From Rhexocercosporidium sp. MPI-PUGE-AT-0058 (taxonomy: Eukaryota > Ascomycota > Leotiomycetes > Helotiales), in assembly GCA_020746875.1 (NCBI GenBank), contig JAGTJL010000005.1, positions 2,604,001-2,668,000 on the forward strand: DNA of 64,000 nt. The letters run 5' to 3'. Numbering within the stretch: position 1 is the first letter of the stretch; each line of letters opens with the position of its first letter. Shown piece by piece: positions 24,901-37,900 of the stretch. Both the position numbers and the translations under genes were made by a program. A model generated the notes under the pieces. That model did not search any database and was not told the DNA's origin. It was given only the letters and a program-made list of their open reading frames with translations.

Positions 24901-26300
24901 TCCTTAATAAGCTCGATTTAATAGTTTACGCTTTAGTAATACGTTAATAGTTCGTCAGAGGCTCGCTAAGAGAAGAAAAGAATATACTTTTAATACTTTG
25001 CCGAGAGCTTTTTATTTATTAACTTATTATCTTACGCGTATTTAGCTTTTAAAGCTTCTTTTAAGGTTAAGTCTTTATTTATTAATGCGAGCTCGATATT
25101 TAATTAATTTAAAGCCTTTCGTTAACGGCGAGTCAGCTCTTAATCGATTTTATATATTAATATTATAAAAGTTTCTACTTTATTCTTTTTAGCTTTCTTA
25201 AGTCGAAAATACATCGTAAATATCGCTATTATTAATATTAAAAAAATCTCCGTAATGTGCGCCTTAAGCTAGTGCTTCGCCGGAGGGGCTCTACGAGCTC
25301 CTCTGTTTTTAAATAATAATTTTAAATCACGGGATATCGACGGATTTAATTAATCTTTTATAATACGTAAGCGCTCCTTAACTTCTTTAGTAAAGCTCGA
25401 GGGTCGAGTCGGCGAGACGTTAGCTGTAAGTCGTCTAAAGACTTTAGATTTAAGGAAATCGTCGAATGCCGTAATCCTGGCTTGCTTTCGGTAATAATTA
25501 TTTAAGTTTAAAAAAGCGTCCTTTTGTTTCGCATTAAATTAATAAGATTTAACGATTAACTTGTCGAAACGGTTAATATTAACGAAGACTCGCTAATTAA
25601 AATACAGTTATACGGATATATTTAACGGCCATTTTAGCCGGTTTTAGTTCTTAATATACGACTGCTTTAAGTCGTAATACTCGAGGAACTTCCGATCGAT
25701 TAAGACGTCGGTATTTCTTAAGTTAATTATTAAAAAAAGGAAGTTAATTCGCCGGCGGTCGATAATTAAGATAAATAAGATAGCCGTATCGATTGGCTTG
25801 CCTTTCCTGCTATTATAGCTAATTGGAACGATTAGCTAAGAGAGTATTACGAAAGAAATATTAAATTACTTAATAAATTAATATATAAGAGAGGTTTTAA
25901 TTATACTGAAAATATTTACTCCGTTATTAATATATATAAGTATTTTAGTAAAGAATTTATTCTTTTTTAATTTAATATTAATTAAGAATTATTATCTTTT
26001 AATAAAAGTACGGAAATTAAATATCAAGTCCTTTTATAAATTATAACTTACGCTAAAGTGTGAGTCTTTACCACGGCTTAAGAGTTTTTTAATAACTCGT
26101 TAGTCTTTAAGTCTTTGCCGACGACTAATTCAGAAATTGACTTATTAAAGGCTTAGTCTCTTTAGCGCTTAAGGCAGTCGCTAGCCTAATAATTAGTCTT
26201 ATTATAGTAAAGGTAAGTATTAAAGGAGACGTCTTTAAGGGCAAGGGGCGGTATAAAAGACTTAAGGCGGCGGAGGAACGGAGCCGGGGATAGCAAGCGC
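22000..26300 (-). pseudogene. Gag-pol relic of gypsy element C
   Basis: The zinc knuckle near 26165-26215 reads YLYYNKTNY-x-ASDC, where the normal pattern is C-x2-C-x4-H-x4-C: first two Cys and the His have become Tyr, while the last Cys remains. Reverse transcriptase motif FVKKADGSLRLYVDYQKLNA lies at 24709-24768. The catalytic box at 24426-24437 reads YINN instead of YIDD, inside FCAAYINNIFIY. Integrase HHCC-type text (KPPELRTSLLRYI, KYYWNSFFTDVSRYIANYNY) lies at 22800-23000. Protease, between knuckle and reverse transcriptase, was not resolved. All of these losses fit G-to-A or C-to-T mutation. Confidence 0.82.
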
Positions 26301-27730
26301 GGGCAAACCTCTAGCGACAGTTTATAAGTTAATATTAAAAGTCTTTATATTATTATAGCCGGCGTAAAAGAGGTTATACGCCAGTCTTCCTTCTTAAGAA
26401 TGCCGCGCACGTCGTGACCGTTAAAAGTAACGTTAGCTTAAGCCTTATAAGTCGTTATAACCTCTTTTAATATAATATTACAAGATTCCCGGTCCGTAAT
26501 AATTAAGAATTCGTTAAAAGCCGTATAATTTCCGTTTATTTTATACTTTTTTATATAAATTATACGCTTAAAAGCCAGAGAAACCTTTTCGCATACATCC
26601 TTAAACCAGCGGAAGCGAGCAATTTTATTAATAATAATATAAAAAGTAAATTTAATTCGGAAGTCGTTATAAGTTATATTACTTATTAATAACTAGTTAT
26701 ACATTTTCTTAACAGCTTAAACTCGATTATAATTAAAGAATCGCTAATCTAAAGCCGTTAAAACGTCGGCGACAGTCTCGAAAGTACCGGCAAATTCGGG
26801 GTTTATATATTAAAAGATAATAATCTTTGCCTCGTTAGCGGTATATCGAAAGTAGGCTTTAACTTATAATATTCTACTCTTAAAGTTATTTAAATACTTT
26901 TTTATAAATAGCTTTATTTTTATCTTTTAGGTATTATATTTAATATCGCCCTTATAATCGTTAAAAAGAATACGGAGATATTTAACTTTAAAAGGCTTTA
27001 TAACTTAAATTAAATTATTTAGTTTTAGTAAGTAATAATCGGTAGTCGGCTAAAGGTCCGCCGTAAGAATACGTACCGATCGATCGCTTTAAAGGGAGAA
27101 AGTGCGAGTCTTTTAATAGGAGTTATTAAAAGTATATTAGTCGAAGGCCTGCTTAATAGCAGCAATAATAATAAAGCTAACGAAGATCTCGATTAGTTAA
27201 TTTACTTTTATTTATTACGCAAGGGTAAAGCCTTTTATAATAACGATAAGCTCTAGCGAAGCGTCGAAGTAATTCTAAGGTTTATCTTCCAAGTCGGAAT
27301 CGAGTTCTTCGAAGTTATTAAGTTCTTTTGTAAAAGTCTCGACTGAAGAAATAAAAGTATCGGTAAAGCTTAGCCGTAAAGGGGCGCTTCTTTTTTTAAA
27401 GCTTTGCCGATAAGAAGAAGAAGTCGGAAAAAGTAATAATATAAAGTAAAAAGATATTTAAAATTATTAATTAATTTATTAATTAAATATAAGTCGAAGT
27501 CGAAGTTCGAAGTCGAATAGCGCGCGTTAAGTTATATAAAGCAAGTTAACGGCAAGAGGTTTTCTAGCTTTCTTTAAGGTAATCTATTATTAATAAAAAA
27601 GTACTTATCTGTCGAATAGGCCAAAGTATTAAGGTCTGTCGTTAATTTATTATAAAAGTAAAGAGACGTGACGCGCAAGACTTAGTAAAATATAACGCTT
27701 TATAATAAAAAGATTATTAGTTTTTTTTTA

Positions 27731-27985
27731 TATTACGGCTAGCTAAAGGTTAATACAATACAAAAGATAGTTTTATATTTAGACTTAAAGTTACGCTTAA
27801 AATTAAGAAGAAAAGATAAAGAGAAAAGGAAAGCTCTTTATAAGAAAGAGCTTTAATATAAATACATAAAGGGTCCCCCTAGCCTTTCCCGATTAGGCCT
27901 AGCGCCATAGTTGCTATGCTAAGGCAATGCTACGAGCGATGCCGAGCTCGCTCGGTTAGAATACGAGGCTCAGGGAGTCGTAATA
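27731..27985 (-). repeat. LTR of element C, right copy (5' LTR)
   Basis: 255 bp, colinear with 21279-21533 and followed by target duplication AAGAG (27986-27990). It retains more G/C than the left copy. Confidence 0.88.
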
Positions 27986-28171
27986 AAGAGACTATCGAAG
28001 TGCCGTATTTAGTTTTACTTTAAAGGCTAAGAAATCTTTAAGTAAATAAGTCTATATTAATTCGAGCACTTATCGGTTTCGGTCCTTATAGTTAATATAA
28101 AAGACTTTTAAGCTTTTTTACGTACTTTATTTTAGCTTTTTTATTTATTCTTTATATAAGTTATTATAATA

Positions 28172-28260
28172 TATAAAAGGAAAAATATTAAGTATATAAT
28201 AAGAAAGTAGTAAAGTAAGTGCCGGAAAATAAACGTAAGAAATACTTATTTAATAAATAC
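28172..28260 (-). repeat. Truncated LTR of gypsy B1 (its 5' LTR)
   Basis: 89 bp matching the first 89 bp of the B-family LTR. It stops abruptly at the outer end of copia LTR 28261. The remainder of the LTR is not found on the far side of element A, so the junction is not a simple insertion. Confidence 0.75.
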
Positions 28261-28570
28261 TGTGAGAATAGGCGAGCCAATCAGGATGAGGAAGCGCAGT
28301 AGGTGAGGACACGTGATCAAAGAGAGAGAATTGCTTACTTACTTACTTAAAGAGCTAGAAGAGCTCTTCGGTAGTTATATACAAAATAATAGCTTCTCTA
28401 GAAGCTTTTACAACTACGTAACTAATTACGTAGCTTATACGAGCTACGTAATTGAATACGAGCGTAATTTCCCGGAATATAAAGGTAATTTCCGGGCCGC
28501 GTAAGTAATGGAAACTCCTTCGTCTATTTTAGGATAAAATCGGCACGAGTTACCGAAGTAAAATCTAATA
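28261..28570 (-). repeat. Copia LTR, copy 2 (3' LTR of element A)
   Basis: 310 bp. It is shorter than the other two copies because of contraction in the TTGC/TTAC microsatellite near 28330. The end has become AATA by RIP of AACA. The polypurine tract lies at 28571-28580. Confidence 0.88.
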
Positions 28571-28719
28571 CGCCCTCTTAATAAGTGACGTAATAGCTTT
28601 ATAAGCTTATATATAAGCTAGCTTTAAAGCAGAGCTTATATTTACAAGAATAAGCTTAATACATAAAATAACCCTTTGCGGAAAGTAAGCCAATTATAAA
28701 AAAAGAGAATACAAATTAC

Positions 28720-30300
28720 AATCTTATTTCCTCCGCTTTAGCCTTATTCGGCTAGTCTTAAAAGCCTTATGAATTCAATGAATTTAGGCTTATTTAATAG
28801 CTTTGTAAAGCCGTCGGCTTTTTATTTAGACCCTCTTATATAAATTAAGTCTATTTCGCCTTGATTTATAAGATCGCGGACGTAATAGTATTTGACGGCA
28901 ATATACTTAGTCCTCTCGTGGAATTAAGAGTTATTAATTAATAAGAGAGCGCCGTTATTATCCGTATAAACAGGGAATCGTTCCTATATATAATAGCCTA
29001 ATTCGGTTAGAAGCTGCTTTATATAAATAGCTTCTTTAAAAGCCGAATTAATAACTATATATTCGGCCTCAGTCGTACTTTAAGCTATAATACTTTAAAG
29101 CTTGCTTTTCTAGCTAAATAAGCAACTCGTTAAGTAAAAGCTTAAGCCGCTAGTCGATTTAGCCGTATTAATATCTCCGGCGTAATCGGCGTCGTAATAG
29201 CCGCTTATATATTAATTAAAGCTTTTTTCGTAAATTAGCCTTAGCTTTTTTAATCCTTTTAAGTATTTAAGCACGTTTTTAAGGGCAATTATATAATCGG
29301 TGCTAAGGTTATTAAAGAATCGAGCGAGCTTTATAATCGAGTAGTAAATATCGGGTCTAGTAACTAGCGTAAGAAACAAGAGGCAGCTTATAATTTGCTG
29401 ATATTAATTTATTTCCTCTTTATTAGCCTAATTAAGATTAGGTTTTAACTTAACCTTTAAATTTATTAGTATATTTTTAGGCTTATAGTCGGTTATATTA
29501 AACCGCGCTAGCACTTTTTTAATATAGCTCTCTTGGCTTAGCTTTATATAACCTTTATCTAGGTTATATTCGATATTTATGCTTAAGTAGTCCTTTATTA
29601 GCCTTAAATCCTTTAATTTAAAGAGCTTTTTAAGCTCTTTAATAAAGGATTTAATATTATTAACGCTTAGGCTAATTATCGTTAAGTCGTCTACGTAAAT
29701 AAAGATTATAAGCTGTTACTCCTTATTAATTAAGATGTAATTCTCGGTAATTAAAGCTTAAAAACCGAGTTTTCGGACTAGGACTTCCTTTAGCGTAATA
29801 AACCAGAGCCTAATTAACTGTTTTAGCCCGTATAAAGCTTTATTAAGCAAGAGTAGTTTACTAGCGTATTTTTGAGCATTTATGCCTTTGGGAGGCACTA
29901 TATATAAAGTATTTATATTAATATTATTTTACGTAAAAGCCGAAATTATATCGACTTTTTATATAACTTAATCGTAAAGGACCGCTAAAGTAAATATAAG
30001 TCGCCAAGCCATTTGTTTTACTACGCTAGCAAACGTGTCTATATAATTAAGGCCATAGAGTTGCTCGAACCCTTTAACGACGAATTTAGCTTTGAATTCG
30101 AAGTAATTAAATAATTCTTTAATTTTATATACCTCCCTCGTTTTTAAAGGCTTATAAGCCTTACTAGCGTCTTTTGACACTATTTCTTAAGTCTTATGAC
30201 TTTTTAAGGAATTGACTTCTTTTCTATGGCTTTTAGCTAATAGTCCTTATACGGAGAGGCCATAGCCTCTTTAAGGCTTTTAGGCTTGTAAATTTAAAGG
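28720..30300 (-). pseudogene. Copia reverse transcriptase and RNase H relic (element A)
   Basis: On the minus strand the reverse transcriptase N-terminus has KFVVKGFEQLYGLNYIDTFA (about 30010-30100), in a 70-codon open stretch. The catalytic box FIYVDDL is intact at 29683-29703. RNase H follows with GYYDADYAGD (about 29185-29215), STSGLSF, STTEAEY and a C-terminal YTDNNGALLL block with HERTKYI. It ends near 28740. Several TAA/TAG stops interrupt it, so no functional protein is made. The motif order is standard for Ty1/copia, with integrase upstream of reverse transcriptase. Confidence 0.88.
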
Positions 30301-30699
30301 CCTTTAATTCGTTTAATAACGACTTTATTAGCTTTTAGCTCTTCGGGCAGCTTTATTAGCCCTTAATCGAAGTCTTCGTCGATTTTAAAGCTTATTAAAG
30401 CCATAAAAGCTAGTCTCTTAGCGTCTTTATAAATAAAAAAAGCTTCTTTTTCTTCTTCGATTAATTAGTTATTTAATTAGCGAATAGCCGTCTTAAAGCT
30501 TAAGTGTATTACTAGCTGATTTTCTAAAGAGTTAGAGTCTTTGGCGCTAGTACTAGCGTTTCTAGTTACGACGTTAGGCTCTCAGTTCGAATAATCCTTT
30601 CTAGGCCTCTTAATAGGCGCTTTAGGAATTTCCGGGCTAGCCGTATTAGGCCTCTTATTAGCCTTTGGCGTTTAAGGGAGCTCTTATGTGAATAAGTCG

Positions 30700-31304
30700 A
30701 ATTCGTCTTTAAAATCCGTTTTCTCGCCCTTTAATTAGTGGATAAGCGACTTTTCGCTTATATTGCCTTTATTAGGCATTTCGTCGTTAATACCACTTAT
30801 TAGCTTAATAATATCGTCGCTAGCGCCTTTAAACTCTTCAAGTATTTCGATTATATAGTCGGATTTGGTTTCTTTTGTTATATTGTCCTTAAGGATTAAA
30901 TCCTTTTTAATTAGGACGTTTTTAAAGCTTATAACGACTCTTTTACTCGGTAAATAAACTAAGTAATTATTAGAAGACTTAAAACCGACAAGAATACCCC
31001 TGTCGGATTTATTGGCTAGCTTATAAGCTCTCTTATTCTTAAGTACGTAAGTTAAAGAGCCTAATATGCGAATATAGTCAATTATCGGTAATTTATTATA
31101 TAGAACTTTAAAAGGAGTCTTTTTTATAACGGAGTTATATGATCGATTCTTAATATAAGTTATTTTTTATAATAAATAGGGCCATAAAAACAAGGGTAAT
31201 CTCTTAGCCTTATAGACGCTAATTAGCCGCTTTATTAGGTATTTATTTAACCTTTTGGCTATCCTGTTTTAGGAAAGGGAATAAAGGCTAGTGTATTCAT
31301 ATAT
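30700..31304 (-). pseudogene. Copia integrase C-terminal part (element A, beyond the B2 insertion)
   Basis: Starting at the B2 junction, the minus strand continues the integrase core: YEYTSLYS, a degraded SPSQNGIAER-type box reading LS-x-NRIAKRLNKYL, then LPLFLWPYLL and KKTPFKVLYNKLP. This is exactly the continuation of the fragment at 43902-44450, showing that a single gene was split by the insertion. The ATATAT at 31299-31304 is the target duplication. Confidence 0.85.
31299..31304. repeat. Target-site duplication of B2, left copy
   Basis: ATATAT here is repeated at 43902-43907, flanking the TGTGG...CCACA-bounded element B2. The neighbouring integrase frames of element A join across it. 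Confidence 0.8.
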
Positions 31305-31592
31305 TGTGGAGGGGAAAACACTAAGCACACAATAAGAGGGTAGTAAAGCAAGTGCCGGAGGGTAAACGTAAGAAATACTTATTTAACGAATATTAAAGAT
31401 ATTATATATCTAAGGAATATAATCTATTAAAGGAGAAGAGAGGTATAATTTAAATAAGAAGGAAAAGTTATAATAATAAAAATCGTTTTTTTTTTTTCGT
31501 TTTAAAAGATATTATTTTAAAAGCTATTTTAAATATAATAAGATGCAACTCAATTACGTAATAAATGGACTTCTGAGGTCAACCTTATTATA
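31305..31592 (-). repeat. LTR of B2, left copy (3' LTR)
   Basis: 288 bp, starting TGTGGAGGGG. The right end reads TTATTATA, a RIP form of CTACCACA as seen in the partner LTR. The length equals the partner exactly. Confidence 0.88.
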
Positions 31593-34500
31593 TGCGTTCC
31601 TCCCTTAGAAAATTCATACTCGACCTCGAGCAAAGAAGTAAAAACTAGTATTATAGCTTTAAAGTTCTAAATACTCAAAGGAAAATATATCTGAGTAAAG
31701 ATAAGTAAATATCAGGTGATTTGCACCTTACTTTTAAAAGTAAATAATCGTCTCGCTTAATACCTTTAAATATCGTCTTTTATTTTATTATTCTTTTTCC
31801 TTTTTTTTTTTTTTAATAATTCTATTACTCTTTTTTATAATACTTTTAAAGAGGCTTTACGCGTTTTTTTATACTTATATCAGTCTTTTCATACTTCTTA
31901 GTACTTATTGTATTATTTCTGCTGCTTAAACTTGCCTTCTTAAATATCGTATCCGAGCAAACTTCAGTTTTAGTAAAATTAAAGTAATTCTTTTAAGACA
32001 AATCGGCGTATAATTAGTATTTTAAATGAATTCCCGACTCTTTCTTTTATAACGCAGAAATTAACTTTTTTTATAAAATAAAGATCGATTTCTATAACGC
32101 GTCGAATTCGTCGATATTCTCTTATATTTTAAGTTAACGTATTTTCAATAATTCTGCTTTTTTTTTATACTTTTATTTTAACGAATCTTTTACGAATTTT
32201 CTTAATTTTCTAATTATTATTAAGAACAGAAGGAAATATATTAAAAATATATTAAAGAAATAAGAATATATAAATATATAAGATTAAAGGTAAATAGATA
32301 ATCGAAGAACGGTCTTCTTACCTTCGAGGTTCGAAGCATAATAGAAAAATAAAAAGAAGCTAATCGGAGCATCTCTTTTACTAATTTAATTAAATCTTTT
32401 CTTTATTTTTATCTTCTTCTTTCTGCTTTTATTTCTTTAATAAGTCGATATTAAATAATAACGAAGTCGGTTTTAAGTAATTCTTTTTCTTTTTATCTTA
32501 ACGATTATTATATTAAATAAAAGCGCCGATAATATTTTAATAATTTCTTATTATATCTTCTTATTATTCTTTAGTAAATAAGTAAATTATTATAAGCGAC
32601 TGAGATTTATTATATCTAAAAAAGAAAGAAAAGAGATATTATATTCTATATATTAACTTCGAGCTGCTCAGTCTTCCTCGCGATTTCTTTCTTTTCCTAG
32701 CGGCAAGTTACGAGATAAAAGCTTCTTGAGAATAATTTTTAAAACTCTGATAAGTTATAAGCTATCTTAAACCGCCTTCGTCGTCGTTTTCCGTCGACTT
32801 GCTTCTTATTATTAATTAACTAAAAGGGGTAAAAGGCTAAAAATAAATTCTTTCTTATTTAATATTGCTAATTTTTTTTATTTTAATACTCTTTTAATAT
32901 AATCTAAAGACTTAAAGTAAAAGCGCAGCTTTAATCGCTTTATTAAAATAAGAAGTATCTTTAACCTCGTTACTTATTTTAAGCCTTTATTAATTATATC
33001 GCAAGTAACTTTTGAATTAATAATATTAAGCTTTCCGGAAGTCTTTTTTTATTAAAATAATCTTTTTTTATTTAAAAGTAAGATTCTTTTTTAAAAAACC
33101 TTATATTAATATAATTCTGCAGCGACTTTAAAGGTGAAGGAAGTATACTCCGAATACTTTTATAAGCCGGTATAAGTTAAGCCGGATTTTAAGTTTAGAA
33201 AAGAAGTAAATATATCTTAAAAGCGAAAGTAATAATATTCTTTCTTAGTCGATTGATATTCTTAATTTAAAAGTCCGAGGACTGATATCTGGCTAAGAGA
33301 AGCTTCTGACTTGAAATCTAGTTAATTTGCTTAGTAGGAGATAGTTTTATAAGGATAAAATCAGAAGAATATTTATAAATAATTTAAATACTTACGATAA
33401 GGTATTATTTATTCGCTTAAATCTTTTATAAAATTATTACCGTAACGGAATTATAATAACGGTATTTAAATTCCGATAAGCGAGATTTCGGAATAGTTAA
33501 AGAAAAAGCGTATAATTTAAATTAATTAAAATCTTTTTTTATATAAAATAATTCTGCTTATCTTATTGTCTTAGAATTAATTAACCGAAACTCCGAGGAA
33601 ATAAAATCGTTATTATTTTAGTATTTCGATGCGTTATTTAAAATAACTTAAGGTAAGCTCGGCTTATCACGGTATTTAATCCGTTATTTTATATTTTTAC
33701 TTTTAATTAAATTACTGCTATTAATACTTAAGCAGCGTAAGGGCCCAGACTTAGCAACTATTAATCGAAAGAACTTATAAAATTTAATAATAATTTTTAC
33801 GTTAAACTTTAAGCTTACGATAACTCGATCGCTGATTTCCGAGGACTGATAATCTGATCAGGAATAAAGCACTTATAATATAAAAAATTAAAAGCGTAAA
33901 GAAAATATAAAAAAGCTAAAGATTTACAACTTATTAGCCGTACTTACTTTGCTTATTTTTAACTTAATTATCACGGTCTCGGAATATTAAGCTCTGTTTT
34001 TAAATACGTTATATTAGAATTATTAATATTTAAATGAATTTTTTATATTATTAATAATAGATTTAACGATTTTTATTACTAGTATAAAGTAATTATAATA
34101 ATTTATTTCCTTTATAATAACTTATAGCCTATCGCGCGTTTTATCGTTTATTTAAATATATAGATTAGTTTTATTTATTTAGCTTTACAAGCTTCTTCAG
34201 ATCTTAAATCGTCTGATTACGCGTAATTTCTTAATTATTATATATTTTCTTTTTAAATTAATAGCTTATTTATTATAGCTTTAAGAGTTATTTTAATTAA
34301 AGTAAATCTTTTTTATTATAAAGTATTTAAATAATATTAAAAAAGAATTTCTGGTTTTTAATTACTTTCGGGAACTTATTATACGAGCTTGCTTCGGCAG
34401 TATATCTCGGGGGATTATCGTTTTTAACGCTTAGCTTATTAATATATTAAGATTATTAACGCTCCGGAACGGCTTATCGAAGAAACCTTATTTGACTTAT

Positions 34501-34950
34501 TATTTAATTCTTTATAAGATTTAGTAAAGAATAAGTACTCGATTGGATTCTGCTCTTTTATAACGTAAGTTATAATCGACTTAATTTAGTTAAATTATTT
34601 TATAAAGCTAAAACTCTTTCTGAATTTCTTAAGGGCTTTTTTAGCTTTATAAAATACTAATAATTATTATATTTACAGGCTTTCGAGCTTATACGTCCAG
34701 CGTTAATAATACTGAATTTATTCAAAAGGCAGTTATCGCAAATATATTATTTAGCTCAATTAGAATGCTAGTGTTATTATTGCGGAACGACTTATAAGTA
34801 TAATCGGAGGGTATTTATAAGCGTAAATAGTGTTCGAAGTGCTGAAGGGATTTTTTGTTATTTAAAGAAGAGCTCCTAGTGTTTTAGTATATGCCTTTAT
34901 TATCGTGCCTTAATCTTTATCCTTTTTGTAAGATATAAAAGATGCGTTTT
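31593..34950 (-). other. Unassigned region of B2 beyond integrase
   Basis: About 3.4 kb between the integrase relic and the polypurine tract. It is colinear with 9642-13000 of B1, so it is a genuine part of the element family and not a later insertion. By-eye translations show coding-like stretches such as RTLFTLINTLRLYL, but no frame or family could be fixed. It may be an extra gene, an extended integrase C-terminus or a long 3' region. Confidence 0.5.
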
Positions 34951-37900
34951 CGTTATAATTTAACGTTCGATAACGTTAAGCGACAAGTTATAAAAATTAT
35001 AATAAGAAGTAGTTAATAGTATTAGTCGTAGCGATTAAGTTATTCGCTAGAAAAATAAGTAACGACTCGATATTAACTTCGTTCCGCGTGAATTAGCTTT
35101 TCAGGTACTTTGATAATAATTTTATTATTTCGTATAGCTTATCTCGTAAGCTTTTTAAAATCTTTAAGGCTTTATAAATTTCGCTCCTCGAGATTAAGTT
35201 CAAGCTAGTTTTTATTATTATTATATTAAGTTATCGCTAAAAGCTCGTCGTTTTTATAATAAATAAAGCGCTCTTATTTATAAAATAACTTAAAGCAATT
35301 AATTGCAAAAATATCGCGAAAGAATATATTATTATTTCTTAACTCTTTTAACTTATAATAACTCTTTTTAAAAAAAGCTTCGTAAATTTCGTAAAGTCTT
35401 AATTACCGAAAATCAAGCTTTTTGCTCTTTAATATATCGATTTCCCGAATAAAATCGTGCTTAAGAACTAAGTCTTCAACTTATAGCAGCTTATTTCGAA
35501 TATCTCTTTTTGCATCGAAAGCTTCTTTTCCTTCTTATTTACGGCGTATCTTTTAAAGCTTAACTTCTTTTATATTATTATTCCGTATTTAATATTAAAG
35601 AATTCGAATATAAATCAAATTATTAATACTTTTAATATCTTCTGAGAAGAAGCTTCTTTAAGTAAAATAACGTATTTCGATAAGAAGAACTAGTTCTTTA
35701 TTATAAATTATATAAAAGAAAGTATAATTTATAAGTTTATAAATTATAATACGGTTAATAAATAGAATTACTAGTAAATTACTTATCCAGTTTCTTCTTA
35801 TTTTAAATAAAGTATTCTTAATAAAGCTATATCTCCGCTCGATTATACTATTAGCTTTCGCGTTATAAGCTAATATTTGAATTCGTCGAATTTCTATTTT
35901 ATTCAGTAAGTTAACGACTTCGCTTATATTTTCTGTACTTTTATCGATTACTAGCTTCTAAAATAGCTTGTATCGGCAAATAATATTTTGTTAAATAAAA
36001 TCAGCGATGCTTTTAGCCTCCTTCGAAGCAAGCGCCTTAACTTCGACTTAACCGCTTATATCGTCCTAGGCGATAACGAAATACTTCTTCTTATTCCGTA
36101 TTAATATAAAAGTAATATCTAGCGCTTATTTTTTTATAAGTCCGTTTAAAGCAGTTAGAATTATAAGTTCTTTTTATCGTTTAATATTACGTAATATATA
36201 CTTATTGTATATTTTAACGAATTTCGCGGAGTCTTTAAAATAGCTTTTCCAGAAATAGCGCTAAGAAATACAGTAATATATACTTTCTTTTCTTTTATAG
36301 CCGGAGCTATTATAGCAGTTTCGTAAAATATATACTTTATTTTTATTAATATTGATAACGAGTTTAATAAATGCGCTTTTTAATAAAAGTCTTCAAATAC
36401 GTTAATTATAAATTTCGTATAATAATACTTCTTTCTTAAATATATAAAAAGCTTTTAAATTCAAACTTTTCGAAGTCTTAAGCGTAATTAAGTAAGTAGC
36501 TATTTCTTAATAATACTCCTTATAATATTTTAAAGATATTAGTAAGTCCGCTTCGCTTTCTTAGTCTGTATTCGAATTGCTATTAAGTATTACTTAATTA
36601 TTCGACTTATCTCGTAATTCTTAGACTTTTCGCTTTATATTAATAAAAATATCGCGTCTTCGGGTTAGCTTAAGGTCATCGAAGGTCTTTGGCTTTTTTA
36701 TTAAGTCTTTCGTATTTTCCGCTTTTACCAGGCAAATTCTAATCGTACTAAGCTTAGCCAAGATCTAATCTTTATTGTTATTATTTTCGGTATCTTCTTT
36801 AGTATCTTTAAAGTATTTAAGTCTCTTTAAGAGAGTATCTACTGCTATATACGTAGCACTTTTAATATAGCGCACTTCGAAGTCGAAAAGCTTAATCCAG
36901 GCGAGCTAATAAGTGAGTATCGTACTAAGGTAGTTATAAGCAGCTCTTTTAAATTAAATAATAAAAGTATTTGCGTTAATTTTTATAATAAAATAAACTT
37001 TTATAAGTTAGATTTTAAGCTTCTTAAAAATTAAAAGCATGCTTTTATATTTTCTTTTCGTAGCGTTATAATCTTATTCTGCTTTCATTTAAAAGTCGCT
37101 TTTATATTTCGCTGGTTTAAGCTTATTATTTTTTGGATTACGTTAATTAAAGAAATTATCTTATCCGATTTCGTTAAAATCTACAGAAACGACGATTTCG
37201 CTAACGCTTTTAAAGTAGTCGATCTTATAAAGTATTAAGAAAAAGTATAAGATATCTTGAAAAGTTTTTATTATTTAGTTATAAATTACGGGGTTTTATA
37301 TAAATTTAATTCTTTTTCTAATAAAATCGTATAACGACTCGGCTAATAAACGAAAGTTTTTAATTTAAATACGGAAATAAATAATTAAATTTAGAAATCC
37401 TTTAACTTTTATAACGTTTTTAAATTCTTTTTATTTCTATATTTTAATTAAATATATAACTAAAAATTCTCTTTCTTATAAGTTATATACGTAGCCGACG
37501 ACGTTTATACTATTACGACAGAACTGCGATTTAAGGCTTATAATAGCTCTAACGCGCTTAAAGCGTTCTAGCGTCTTATCGAAGTTAAGAAAGTACTTAA
37601 GGACGAACTAGCGAATTCCAAGTCATACTTCCTTCCGATTGTAATTTATATATAATTCTTTTACGCTAACGTCGTCTAAGAATAATATTATAATAAAAAA
37701 TATAATATCTTTCAGTATTCTACTGATTATTCTTACGAATTAAGTAATAAAGTTTATAATTCTTTGAAATAACGTCGTATTTCGGATTAATTTAATATTA
37801 AATACGAAAAAAGCCGTTATATTTCAGCTGCTTTAATATAATACTTATTAATTATAACTTAAATATAAGTCTATTAGGCTTGCGATATAATACTTTGCAA

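Larger units (their letters stand above)
21279..27985 (-). mobile_element. Ty3/gypsy element C, inserted in B1
   Basis: 6707 bp, typical for a fungal gypsy element. Two 255-bp LTRs (21279-21533 and 27731-27985) begin TATTACGG and end CGTAATA, originally TGTTACG...CGTAACA. The polypurine tract GGGAGGGAGAGGTAA is read on the minus strand next to the left LTR (21534-21548), so the element is on the minus strand. Coding relics from right to left are a gag zinc knuckle (about 26165-26215), reverse transcriptase (24350-24800) and the integrase zinc region (22800-23000). The element is moderately RIP-mutated, less so than its host B1. Confidence 0.9.
9361..28260 (-). mobile_element. Giant Ty3/gypsy element B1, interrupted and 3'-LTR truncated
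   Basis: The element is bounded by an LTR at 9361-9641 and the first 89 bp of the other LTR at 28172-28260, which is cut off exactly where copia LTR 28261 begins. Removing inserted element C (21279-27985) leaves an internal region of about 11.8 kb that is colinear with B2 (31593-43613), the two differing mainly by C/T and G/A. Coding sense is minus: protease near 17360, reverse transcriptase near 15520-16120 and integrase zinc-finger region near 14300-14460, continuing left. RIP is extreme; no frame above about 95 codons remains. The 5' end of the element is on the right. Confidence 0.85.
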